Positions 52,326 to 64,000 of a stretch of 64,000 bases of DNA are shown here, piece by piece. The notes beneath the pieces are model-generated. The model saw only the letters and a program-made list of their open reading frames with translations, was not told where the DNA came from and made no database searches. Made by a program: the position numbers and the translations under genes. This DNA is from Ophthalmolycus amberensis. Lineage: Eukaryota; Chordata; Actinopteri; Perciformes; Zoarcidae. The stretch is from contig JAFEUB010000916.1 in assembly GCA_024529925.1 (NCBI GenBank), forward strand, positions 722,001 through 786,000, written 5' to 3'. Position 1 is the first letter of the stretch. Every line of letters starts with the position of its first letter.

Positions 52326-55300
52326 ATGAGGTGGTGGCTGGTGGCGGCCAGTTTGTGGCTGCTGGTGGTCGTGACCGTTTCGAACGCTCAGGCCAGGAAC
52401 AGACCTCGCAACCAGGATGGGGAAATCCACCGGGGGAAGAGGAAGAGGGACGGACCAGGTGAGACTCTGCCTCTTAAAGAAAACCACTGATATGTGACTG
52501 AACAATGGCTAACAAGAGAACTTTCCATCAGTTTAATCTCTGTGCATCCAGTACAGCGTAAGCCTAGCTTTGCACAAAGACTGGAAAGAGGAGAAAATGC
52601 AAGCCGCACATTTAAAAAAAAGAATGAAAACAAATCACCTTTTAAAACTGTCTGTTGCATCTTGTTCACTAAACGGTCAGTAAAAAGGAGACATTGCAGT
52701 TTTAGAAGCAGATAATGGAGCACTATGTTGATCAACAGCTACTGAGCACAGTTACTCCCAAAAGTCCTGAGCTTATCGTGGGGTCACCATGTTTGAGCTC
52801 TGTCCTAACATATTCTAATGTTTTTCTGGCCGTCACAATTAGAACTGCAGTCTTGTTTTCTGATGTATGAACTTTAAATGACACCAGAACCAACAGCAGA
52901 TCAACCTACAACATGTGGAATCCCACAGGGGAGCATCTCTGGCCCCCTGCTGGTTTTATGGGACTATCTGGAATCTGTTTATTTCCGGATTATTTTCATA
53001 TGCCAGTGATTCAGCTATTTTGGCTTTGCATAAGAACCATGATACACTAAAGTCAGTCCCAAGGGAAGAATTCAGTAAGAGCAACATCTGGCTGGTAGAC
53101 AGCAAGTTGTCTTTTCGTTTGGCTAAAACAGAATGATCTCTTCTGTCTGTCTGCCTAAATTAATATGACAATGTGTTGCAGGTCCTGGGCGAGCCGGAGC
53201 GGGGCGCTCCAGACCTCTAAAGATCAGACTGGTTCCTGGTCCCAGCATGCCGGTGGAGCCTGGAGAGAACCAAGGAAAGACTCTGATCATGAAGTCCTAC
53301 AAAAACCTACAAGAACAGCACTCCAGCTACAACGTAATCCCAGGTCAGTGAGACCAGTAACTCTACCTTAACCCAGGTCAGTGAGACCAGTAACTCAACC
53401 TTAACCCAGGTCAGTGAGACCAGTAACTCTACCTTAACCCAGGTCAGTGAGACCAGTAACTCTACCTTAACCCAGGTCAGTGAGACCAGTAACTCTACCT
53501 TAACCCAGGTCAGTGAGACCAGTAACTCTACCTTAACCCAGGTCAGTGAGACCAGTAACTCAACCTTAACCCAGGTCAGTGAGACCAGTAACTCAACCTT
53601 AACCCAGGTCAGTGAGACCAGTAACTCAACCTTAACCCAGGTCAGTGAGACCAGTAACTCTACCTTAACCCAGGTCAGTGAGACCAGTAACTCAACCTTA
53701 ACCCAGGTCAGTGAGACCAGTAACTCAACCTTAACCCAGGTCAGTGAGACCAGTAACTCTACCTTAACCCAGGTCAGTGAGACCAGTAACTCTACCTTAA
53801 CCCAGGTTAGTGAGCCAGTAACTCTACCTTAACCCAGGTCAGTGAGACCAGTAACTCAACCTTAACCCAGGTCAGTGAGCCAGTAACTCTACCTTAACCC
53901 AGGTCAGTGAGCCAGTAACTCTACCTTAACCCAGGTCAGTGAGACCAGTAACTCTACCTTAACCCAGGTTAGTGAGCCAGTAACTCTACCTTAACCCAGG
54001 TCAGTGAGACCAGTAACTCAACCTTAACCCAGGTCAGTGAGACCAGTAACTCAACCTTAACCCAGGTTAGTGAGCCAGTAACTCTACCTTCTGACACCAT
54101 ATAATCTTAATAATCTATATAATTGTAACACAACAAATAAAAACCTTCAGCTGAAGTGAAACAGCACATTTTAATCAAACAGGATGTGAGAACAGCTCAG
54201 CTCTGAGGCTTCACAATGAAGCTAACTTTTATTACAGCTCACGAACAGAAGAGAAAACCATCTGTGGGAAAAGAGCTCGACAGAAAACAAGTCCCACACA
54301 GAGATGAGGACGGAGGCTTTAAAGACGGACCTCAAAGCCACGTAAAAGCCCTTCAGTCTAAAACAATAAAGTCAGCATTATGTAATTAGAAGGGAAGGTG
54401 GTGCTGTGGCCGTCTGTTGTCGGGAGCTGCAGGGTGATTTCTTTGGTTCTGTTTTGCGCTGTTGTTTGGGTTCTGAGAAACATGCCTCATGTGTTCAGAC
54501 AAGCAGATCTGACTGTGATGTAACGACAACCGAACGGATCAGACGGCAGTTCACAGACAGAAAGTTACAGATTTCAGACCGACATTATAAACCATGTGTG
54601 CTCCGATGAAGTGTTCTCTGCAGAGATTTAAGTGTGTAGATATCTATTCTACCAGTTTGAGCTTTTTCTTGATACTTCCTGCACCTTATTTAAGATAAAG
54701 CCGGGTGAAGCGGTGGTTATCCTGCACAGACCGACATGATAACAAATCATCTGTGTCAACGTTACAGGACAACTAAGTGTGAAAGTTAAGACTTGATGTT
54801 GGTTATGGAAGTTTCTCGGTCAACCTACTAGATTTTGAGTGGTGGATGATCATAAACTCAGTCAGCTGCAGAACAAGTTACATCACACAAGTGTCAAACG
54901 TGTTTCCATCATCCAGACGTCTCTGGATATTGTGAGGCGCTGAGAATGATTGAAGAAGTGATCGTACGTCCTCTGTAACTCTGGTGCATTGTGCCTCTCA
55001 TCTTAATCATCATTCACTTGAGTTATACATATTTACATCATCAACCTTTAGTACTTATAGGTAACACAAGATGAGCGGCATCTTCAAATGTCTTGTTTTG
55101 TCTGACCAAGAGTCCAAAACGCAAAGATATTAAGTTCATAATGATTTTATAAAACAGAGAAAAGCAGAAAATACTTTTATTGGAGGAGCTGCAATCTATA
55201 AATGATTGGTGATTTTGTTCGAAAAATGATTAACTGATTATTTAAACTGTTGACAATTCAATTTTTTATGAATCGCTGAAACAACTGTTTGACTGCTCGT

Positions 55301-58300
55301 AAAACACGTGAAAATATGCAGTGAACACCAGAGAACAATGGTGCTACAGCAGAGTCTGATGGTTGCTGTATCATTTAAACAAAACCCTGCAATTTACCAG
55401 ACAAATAAAGAGATTCAACGACAGCAGGATCATATTTTAGGCAGAAAAGAAAAGCTCTAAAGTACGAGTGCTGCAGCAGAGATGACAGGGTGACAGTGAC
55501 ACTGCTCTAGCGATAGGAGAGACAGTATTTAAGAGAAATAACCTGAGCCTCTTAACTACCTGTGCTTCTATGGACGTAACAAAGAGCATACCATTAGAAC
55601 GGATAGATGACAGACAGCACAGACACAGACTGCTCCTTCCTGCCGTATCATAGTGGTTTACAGTGTTTTCTACTGACTCACTGCCAGTCACAGCTTCGTC
55701 CTGATGTTGAAAGGTGGAGTTAATGCAGAGGGAGGAGTGGAAACGCTACAAACCACTGCTTTGTCTGGTTCTGATGGTAAAGTACAGGCTTTAGATTTGA
55801 CTAGACGCACACAGCAATTACTGCAGCAGGGCCTGCTGCTGCTGCTGAGGAGGATGACGAGGGTCAGCGTGTGACCCCCCACAGGTTTGGATTTGTTTTG
55901 TTCTCGACCGCTGAATCACTGCCCACATTTACTATTCGTTCACTGATTCAATTACGCCGTCTGCGGTCGTGCTCATTGACAGCTGTTCCCTCGGTGGAAA
56001 CAGGAATAGGAGCATCCTCTTCCTCTTCCGTCAACAAAGGCCACACAAACATGATGAGATGTTTGCAGCTGCACAGGTGGTTTTAAATAAACTTTTTTCC
56101 TTGATAAACACATCAGGCATTAAGTTAACTTCTCCTGCTTCAGTCGAAGCTTCGCAGTTCATAAAAAATAAAAAATCTGTTTTCTTAACCCAAACAAAAA
56201 TGGCAGCTGGGGGCGTCCTGGTAGCCAAACAGCATATATATGTATATATATATAATAAAATATAACATATATTATACTTAAAAGTTTGGTATCTGCTGAC
56301 TGAAATAGATCATATTTTAACAATCACAAAATGACTTTTACTCCCTTCATACTCAGCCCACTGTGAGTCCAGCTCATAAAGATTCTGAACTATGTTGAAC
56401 CACTGAAGTGACTGTGACGTGTCTGTTGTTTCAGGTAAGCAGGGCCAGTGTGTGTTCCGGGGTCTGACCATGTTCGACCAGGCCGTCTGGTCTCCAAAGC
56501 CCTGTGTGACTTGTCTGTGTACCGGAGGGCGGATGGTTTGTGACGAGATCACCTGTCCCAAAATGCACTGCCATTTCCCCTTCACCCCTGCTGGGGAGTG
56601 CTGTCCCGTCTGCATGGAGTCAGGTAGAAACACAACATGTGGCAACGCCATGGTGCAACATCGAGAGGCAACAGAGATGAGCAACGGTTCTGACAATCAG
56701 GATCAATATATGAAGGCTTCAGGTGTCACAATCAGTTCTACCGTTAGCTTTCTAACAGGTTCATTTGATCAAATAGTAGATGAAACTCTTCATGATGGAC
56801 GTTACATTTCTTGTCACACGTCTCCTGTCATAAATTAAATCAAACTGTTTCCATCTCTGAGGCCTCAGCATGTTGCTTCCTGCTCCCATCATGGCTTAAA
56901 AAATGTGTTAAGCACATTTTGGGTCGGTTCAACTCACATGTTGTGAAAGTGTTAACATGTCTGTATATAGGGAGATACCACATGTTGTTTTGTCCAGGAT
57001 CAGTTTCATCTTACTGTCAATTCAATCCCGTTTAAAATGAAGACTGGAATCTGAGTCTAAAACTGCAGTAGCTGAATTGACAGTAACTAACTCGTTGCTC
57101 ACAGTCGTACACCGTCACTGTGCATGTATGGAGGTGGAGCAGCAGCATTGTGTCTGTGACTTATCACTGTGTGTAGATGGATATAGCATTAACATGACTG
57201 CATTAACCATAGAAACATGTACGTATCTGTAGAAGTGCACTGTTTGAAAACTACGTCTGCTCTGGAGGAGGAAAAAACTCTAAAAGCTGTTTTATACTCA
57301 GAAGAATGTCGGGGACATCTTTCACTTTTATGACTATAAAACAGCATTAAGTGTTAGACAAGTGAGCTAAGGTTGGTCTAAATTATTTACTCTCAAATAT
57401 CATTCCAATGCAGAATAGAACTTGCAAAACAACAAATAATGGAATATAAATTCAGTATCAGCTGGCGGCAACATTGGACCAACTTTACCTGACTGTGGTC
57501 AAACCAGAGCAGTCCACTGGGATCTGGTCCAGACTGGTCTACAGCAGCCGTCTGCTCTGTAGCTACAACAAGCTGCTCTTGTACCTGTCTGTCTGCAACA
57601 CTAACACATAGCCGTCTGTCTGTCTGTCTGTCTGTCCACCTCCATCCTGTATCTTCTCTTTTAGTGTCTTTATTTTTTCCTCCCCTTCTTCTTCTCCTAT
57701 TTCTATTCCTTTCTTCCTTCCTTCTTTCTATCCTTGTCACCTTTCCTCTTGACCACCTCCTGCGCTCTGATTGGCTGCCCCGGCCCACCCTACACCCACC
57801 CAAGACCCTGACAGCCTTGACCTTTCTGGTGACTCCCCAGTTCCCAACGACCCCGGCGAGCCTGTGACCCCGCTGACCCAGGAGGAGCTCCAGCGTATCC
57901 TCTGGCGGGAGGAAGAGGAGCACCGCGAGGAGGAGGAACGCCTGAGGAAGAAGGACGAGGCGAGGAAGAAGAGGAGGAAGCAGAGGAAGGAGCAGGCGGA
58001 GAAACAAAGAAAGATAGTGGAGGGGAAGAGGAGGGAGGAGGAGAAGGCGCTGAGAATGCAGGTGGAGAAGGAGGAGGAGGAGTGGAGGAGGCATATGGAG
58101 GAGGAGGAGAGGAGGAGACAGGATGAGGAAGACAGGAGGCGAAAGGAGGCAGCAGAGAGAGAAGCAAGGGAGAAGGAAAGGAAGCTAGAGGAGGAAAGGT
58201 GGAGACAGGAGGAGCTGCTGAGGGAGGAACTACTGGCTCTGGTGGAGGAGGAGCAGGAAAAGGTAGAGGAGGAGGTGTGGCTGAGAGGAGACGTGTTTGA

Positions 58301-59711
58301 GATGCTCCCAAAAGAACCCGAGGAACCAGATCCTCCTCCCTGCTCCGATACCACGACCTCCTGCTGCGACGGAGGCCGAGCTGAAGGAGATGGAAGCAGC
58401 AGTGGAGGAGGCAGAAGAGGAGGAGGAGGAGGAGGAGGAGAGGGAGGTGGTGGTGGTAGAGAACAGAGGAGGCCTTCCTCCAGGCTGCGACATCTCTGAT
58501 GTCACTCTGACATGTGACAACGCCAAACTCACATACTTCCCTCCTCTGTCCATCCCGGAGCTCAAGTCTCTGAGTCTGGAGGGTAAGTCAGCACGTCGAC
58601 AGGACAGAGGAGAAAGTAGAGCTGCACACACTGCAACAAACCTTCATCACTTTAACACACAGCACGTCACTACTGTGAGGGTCAGCGTCATATCTAAAGT
58701 AACTAAAGTTAAAACTACAAAAAAAATGTTTTGTGTAATTCTGATGAGTTAGCAGCCTTTTGCACAGCTTGTTTTTCATTTGCTAATATGAAGTTTATTT
58801 ATTATCAACAAATCCCATGAAAAGACCAAAACCAGACTGACTCCAGAAACTGATTTGACACGATCAGCTGATCAAGCTTCACTCTGTCGGACAACAAAAA
58901 CACACGATCCACTTATGAATCTGCATCTTTTACCTTGAAAACTGACTGAAGCTTCTTAGGGAGCACATTCATCTGATAAAAGCCAATTGTGACCTTACAG
59001 CATAAATATTAATTATATAGAACTGACACCACCTCACCAGCTAAAAATGTAAAGCAGCCACCTGTACTATACATTAGAGCGAGGAGAGACGAAATATTTA
59101 GGACAAGTGTTGACAGACTTAAAGCGTTGCAAATTCTGGCATTTTATCAACCAAATGAATGATTTGAACCCAATACTACACATTGAGGAACAAATGATGC
59201 AAATAAATAAACCTCAACCCCCAAAAGACACACAGTGAACATTCTCCTGCTCTAGGCGTGAACTGACTGAAACTCTTCTGACTGCAGGCAACAACATCAG
59301 CAGCATCCCAGCAGAAGCCTTCAACGGCATCCCAAACCTGGAATGGATCAACCTCAAGAAAAACAAACTCACCTCTAACAGCATTGATGCCAAAGCCTTC
59401 AAAGTAAGACGCTAAACCACTGTAGCCCTTCAGAATAAAACCCAACTTTTCTCCCAAGCATCTGCCTCTCACTCAATTCTAGTTATTCCCTCGAGACGAC
59501 CACAGCGTGAAGGTAAAGTAACGCAATCAACCAGAGGGAAAATAAATAAATATGGGAACATTTCTGTGATATAATGGCGACAATATTCCCAAAGAACTTA
59601 AGTGTCGAATAGACCATCAAGACCAGTAAAACTGGTAAAAATGAGCTTCTTTTTGCGGAATTCATATTTGTGGTATGAAGAGGTGCAGTCAACTTCCCAG
59701 TATCACCAGTA

Positions 59712-59751
<40 letters not shown>

Positions 59752-62700
59752 AGGGTCTGAAGATGCTAAGCCGTCTGTACTTGGACGGGAACCTTCTAGA
59801 AGCCGTGCCCGCTGACCTTCCCCCGACCCTGCAGGAGCTGAAGATCAACGAGAACCGACTGAGACGAATCCATGAAAACAGCTTCCAAGGTGACGGCCAC
59901 AGTTTCCCACAATGCACCTCCATACCGACGTCAGCTATAACGTCACAGAATACACAAAAATGTGTCGGAGATCTTTCAATACACAGCCAATGAGACGACG
60001 GCTGTCTGTGACAACATGTCGTAGAACAATAATCATCTTTTGCATTACATAATTCACAAATAGTCCATTTTTTGAGAATTTGCTGTTCTGTTGCTGATTC
60101 CGATACACATTTCCAGTTCACAGTGACGTTTATCTGTTTGTTTTTTATTAATCTTTCAGATCTGAGCAGCCTGGTGATTCTAGAGTTGGAGGGAAATCTG
60201 CTGAGTGAGGGGAATTTAGATCCTCTGGCCTTCGCTCCCCTCATCCAGCTCTCCTACCTCCGACTGGGCAGGAACCACTTCCGCACCATACCACAAGGCC
60301 TTCCCATTTCACTGCTGGTATGAAGTAATATCTGATTGCATAACTTCTGCATCTCTCCAAGCGCTCACATTTTCACTCCCAACACTGGGATAGCTCACAT
60401 AGCCAGTCCAGGACAAAGTGCTCTGGCTTTAATGAAATCTACTGGGTTCAAAAACAAACGGCCAACTGCTGCTTTGGTGTGAAGGTGCTAATAGAAAACT
60501 GACCTGAGACATAACTAGTCATCATGGCTCAATCCTCCATGGTTCAATATGTTTCTACAGTTGGCAGAAACAGGTACAATACTTTGAAGTAAAGTTCAAT
60601 AAATGTAATAAGTTAAATCTTTCAGGCACATTATTGAAATCCTTTTGAGCAGCTGGCTGCAGTTAGTCAGTCAGGAATGTAGATTTGCTGATGCATCAGT
60701 ATTTTTTTTCCTCGCTCTGATGTTTAAAACTCCTCCACTGAGTAAACTCTGCTTCTACCTTGTGGGAAACCAGTCCACCACCCGACTTGTAATTATGGCC
60801 TCTGGTTAACCACAAACATCAGCAGCCTGCTGCTGCTTTAAATCCACCTTAAAACCAACCTCATGTTATGAACTTAAGAGTTTCTACACACTCTCTGCAA
60901 ATCCAAAAGCCCACACATATTCTTCGATATGTCCCTGAAGATCGTGATCTACCTTCAACACTTGTTCTTTGCTAATTATTTTAGCTGATTTATCAGAAAT
61001 CTTCACCTTTGTATAACCAAGTGTGATTTTTTAAGAAGATAGAGGTTCTCCAACATGTTTGGAAAGTGAGAGGTGAGCGGGGGGGGGGGGGGGGGGGGGG
61101 TAATTCAGTTGGCTGCAATCTGCAACTTCACCACTAGATGTCACTAAATCTTACAAACTACTCCTTTAAGAATTCATTTTTGGGGGTGGATTATGCATTT
61201 AACCCGAAACAGTCCCAACAAACCACAGACTTGTCTGCCGAGATCTCTGAACCAAAAGCACTCAGTTAACACAACAGTTTAATGACAAACTCATAGCTCA
61301 TTAAAAATTAGAAAACATGTCACATCGTGGGATCCTACTGTGGCTCTGACACTAAACTCAAGTAACTTTCCACAAGTTTCCACCAATCAAAGCATTTTCC
61401 TTTCTGATTCCGTTGAAGTCAACCATTTGGTTTCTTTTCCTCCATTGTTTAGGAGCTCTACTTGGAGAACAACCTGATTGAGGAGATCTCAGAGACAGCT
61501 TTCAATCAGACCCACAGTCTGAACGTGGTTTCTTTGAGACACAACAGGCTGGACGAGACCAGGATCGCCCCGCTGGCCTGGTTCAACCACAGGTCTGACA
61601 GAAAGACACCCTCCATTCTCCAGGGTCCCAGGGATTTACTAGCTATTTAATCCTCATTTTGACTGTCACCAACACAGATATTTATTATTTCTCTACCACA
61701 CCGTCATGTGCTGTTTCCAGCAGTGAATGTTCCTTGTCCTGATGTATTTCCGCTTGTTTCAAAGAGTACGGGAACATTTGTTTTGGCACTACTTTGACAG
61801 AACCTCAGTGGATTGTTTCTCATTTGTGTTCCGTATTTCTCCGATCAGCTGCACATCAAAGACTGTCAATCACTTAAATTCTCATTTCCTTCCTCCCCTC
61901 ATCTTCCTCCTCCTCCTCTGCAGAAATCTGGAGTCCATCGACCTTTCAAATAATGACCTTTACCTGGTTCCATCATACCTGCCCAAATCTCTGGTCCACC
62001 TGGTGCTGGTGGGAAACAACATAGAGAGGATACCTGGTAGGTGTGACACCTGGCTGACAAACATGACGGGAGGGCTTTAACTGGTTGAAAAAAACAAACA
62101 TCTCCAGCGTGTAAAGAGCTCTAAATTGATTATGAGGATGTTGTAGTTTCTAGCCAGTCTGTACATCACGTAACAGCTGCTAGACACATAAATACATAAA
62201 ACCCTTTTTAAATGCAGGGACTCATTGAAAGAAAATGTTCATTAAGTATTCATATCCTCTGGTTCTGCTTTTGTTTCCACTGTTTTCCACGTCCCTTGAG
62301 AAAAAGGGTTCCTGGAACTAAATTTGGAAACAGCTCAGGATGTGAACCTAAACCAAGTTCCAGATACTTTGAGGGATCAGCAGCAGGGCTGGTGATTGTG
62401 ACGGGTTGAGCTGAAGAAGTTTAATTACATCAAACACATGAGTAACCACCGTTTTACGACTGCGTCTGTACGGAGCAGGACAAGAGCAACAGAGAATCCT
62501 AGTTGGGCAATTAAAGTCTCCAGCTAGTTAGCTAGCTGGAGAGAAGGCCACTTCACTTAGGAGTTAGAGAAGGAGTTGTAGTCAGAAGATTGGTGAAGAT
62601 GATGAGAAGATTTCTCATTGTTTGGCAGAAATCCAGGACCTGTATTCTCTGTCGGCTTTTGTATCTCATAGTCATGAAAATGTGAAAGAAAATCAATATT

Positions 62701-63096
62701 CACCGCACCATCATTGTCTGTCCCACAACCTTTTACTTCATTCACCTACCAAACAGAGCATTAGAGTTTAATTATGAGATTTTATAGACATAATAAATGA
62801 TCAAAATAATCGTTAGTGGACTGTACAAAAACAGTTTCATGGTCTCCCATAGCTACATTGTCTCCTTCCAATGCCTCCACAGGTTACGTCTTCGCCCACA
62901 TGGACCCTGGTATCGAGTACCTCTACCTCTCGTACAACAAACTGGACGGGGAGGCCATCGAGCCGGAGTCCTTCTTCGGCTCGTACCAGTCCATGGTGGA
63001 GCTGTGTCTGGATCACAACCAGCTGATCTCTGTCCCGTCTGGCATCAACGAGATGACCAACTTACACTTCCTCAGACTCAACGACAACAACATCAG
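52326..63096 (+). CDS. ecm2: Extracellular matrix protein 2 (ten coding exons, 3' end outside window, apparent frameshift)
   Basis: Exons are 52326-52458 (signal peptide MRWWLVAASLWLLVVVTVS, basic stretch), 53182-53343, 56435-56623 (VWC domain, CVFRGLTMFDQAVW to AGECCPVCM), 57805-58582, 59288-59403, 59754-59889, 60160-60317, 61453-61592, 61924-62036 and 62883-63096. Exon 4 could instead start at 57841; both acceptors keep phase. It encodes a long Glu/Arg coiled-coil-like stretch, then LRGDVF with an RGD motif (58284-58292), then LPPGCDISDVTLTC, the cysteine cap of the leucine-rich repeats. The RGD side and the cap side lie in different frames, so one extra base sits at about 58330-58345. From exon 5 on, LRRs such as LKINENRLRRIHENSF and LVLVGNNIERIPGYVFAHMD match ECM2. 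ECM2 is a secreted matrix protein related to asporin and decorin. About 712 codons are visible; the last exon should lie to the right. Confidence 0.93.
53343..54090 (+). repeat. 33-bp minisatellite, 23 copies, starting at the ECM2 exon 2 donor
   Basis: Units start GGTCAGTGAGACCAGTAAC and end ACCTTAACCCA. Starts are at 53343, 53376, 53409 and so on to 54065. Most are 33 bp; copies 15, 17, 18, 20 and 23 lack one base (GTGAGCC for GTGAGACC), and copies 15, 20 and 23 also carry GGTTAG. A T/A variant (CTCTACC or CTCAACC) alternates irregularly. The first unit contains the real splice donor. Confidence 0.97.
59715..59750 (+). repeat. ecm2: (GT)18 directly before the ECM2 exon 6 acceptor
   Basis: Thirty-six bases of perfect GT run straight into CAG|GGTCTGAAG. 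There is no ordinary pyrimidine tract between the repeat and the acceptor. Confidence 0.95.
61079..61101 (+). repeat. Poly-G run in ECM2 intron 7
   Basis: About 20 guanines in a row with a short GAGGTGAGCGG lead-in. A tract like this could fold as a G-quadruplex and is a weak point for sequencing. Confidence 0.9.
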
Positions 63097-64000
63097 GTAT
63101 GAAGCCAGCGTCTCCAAACATCTACCAGGGTCGAGGGTCCTGTTAGTTATTGGTACGTCTTTATTATGGAAATAGAGATTGTTTATTTCTTAAACTACAA
63201 ACAAAATGACTTTGTTGTTAATTTAAGTAGCAGAAGCTGCCGACAGAAACAATAAAACCAGGTGAGAAAAGACAGCGCTCAAAGAAGAAAGAAAAAAGTC
63301 TAAACTCAAACCAGACGACTGAATCACTTCAGCCCACCAGACAAAGTTCACTGAACGGAGCGCTGTCTTGACGACAAGAAACAAAACAAGTTGAAGTATG
63401 TTTCCACCTGAGAGTCACCTCATTAGTCACTCTCAGGTCCAACTACGACACGCACTTAGTCCAGGCTGCAGCGCGCTGTCAGAGAAAAGTTACATCCCAA
63501 TTAAACACCCGTAAAACTATTTAAACTCCACACCACGCTCCATCTTCACTGCCAAGATTGGCATTAGCATTCTGAATTGACTGTGATTTAGGTAACGTGG
63601 TGAAAAAGATAACTGCTATAATCCTGTAGATTATAGATGACCTTTAACCAAACCATGATTTCAGCATTTCAGTGGTCTCATTTTGGAGGTATTCCTAAAT
63701 GAAATTCCAAACAAATGTTGTTCCCGACACGTATGAACAAAACCGGTGAAGCTCTACACCAGAGAGAATATGAAACATTGTTATGATAAAATGAAAATTA
63801 TGATTCTGATTTTACAATTCATTTGTTACTGCTGTAGTCGAATAGAACTGAAACAATTAACTACAATTATGATAATCAATAAATCACGTTGGACATTTTT
63901 CGAGCAAAATAAAGCCAAACATTACGTCATTCCATCGTTAAGATCGGCTGCTTTGTGTGATAAAAGTTCACAGGATCTCTTTGGATTTGGACAGTGGGCT
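63097..64000 (+). other. ECM2 terminal intron, running off the window
   Basis: A donor (CATCAG|GTATGA) opens at 63097 and no acceptor with a matching C-terminal ECM2 exon follows before the end. The text is AT-rich with no other recognisable feature. Confidence 0.6.

Noticed and set aside
53343..54090. CRISPR-like array of regular repeats
   Set aside because: Units are contiguous with no spacers, in an intron of a vertebrate gene; it is a minisatellite.
57393..58354. Two long minus-strand open frames (233 and 205 residues) rich in Leu/Pro and Ser
   Set aside because: They lie antisense to the Glu/Arg-rich ECM2 exon; GAG-rich coding DNA gives long CTC-rich open frames on the other strand. 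No family resemblance.

Overview
This is nuclear DNA of a ray-finned fish. Every gene has many introns with GT-AG junctions, and the introns and spacers carry teleost-style dispersed repeats (non-autonomous DNA transposons, minisatellites, very long CA and AT tracts). The repeat load and protein sequences fit a percomorph-like teleost, but I cannot name the species. There are no bacterial operons, CRISPR arrays or phage genes.

Layout from left to right. HGH1 (minus, 2149-6412, nine coding exons, complete) encodes an armadillo-like protein that helps eEF2 fold. TMEM263 (minus, 10025-13448, three coding exons, complete) encodes a small membrane protein. RBBP5 (plus, 15466-22817, thirteen coding exons) encodes the WD-repeat core subunit of COMPASS/MLL histone H3K4 methyltransferases. 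IPPK (plus, 28177-40231, fourteen coding exons, complete) encodes inositol-pentakisphosphate 2-kinase and has a 3' UTR of about 3.9 kb. The last three exons of CENPP (minus, 44241-45810) encode the C-terminus of a CCAN kinetochore protein. ECM2 (plus, 52326-63096, ten coding exons; the end lies beyond the window) encodes a secreted protein with a VWC domain, an RGD motif and leucine-rich repeats. All exon joins given here were checked for reading phase by hand; only ECM2 needs a one-base correction.

The right half (IPPK, CENPP, ECM2) repeats the order and relative strands of the human 9q22 block, where CENPP spans ECM2 and its SLRP neighbours on the opposite strand. No CENPP 5' exons were found between 45.8 kb and the right edge, so ECM2 probably also lies inside a CENPP intron here. 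IPPK and CENPP converge tail to tail, with opposing poly(A) signals 36 bp apart.

The most unusual features are: an apparent single-base frameshift in the acidic exon of ECM2; a 23-copy minisatellite that begins exactly at an ECM2 splice donor and recreates that donor in every unit; a (GT)18 tract directly against an ECM2 acceptor; two hAT-like elements with intact 8-bp target duplications, one of them nested in an older repeat; and a TTAA-flanked element. I did not find an undescribed multi-gene system. The value of the window lies in gene structure and repeat biology.
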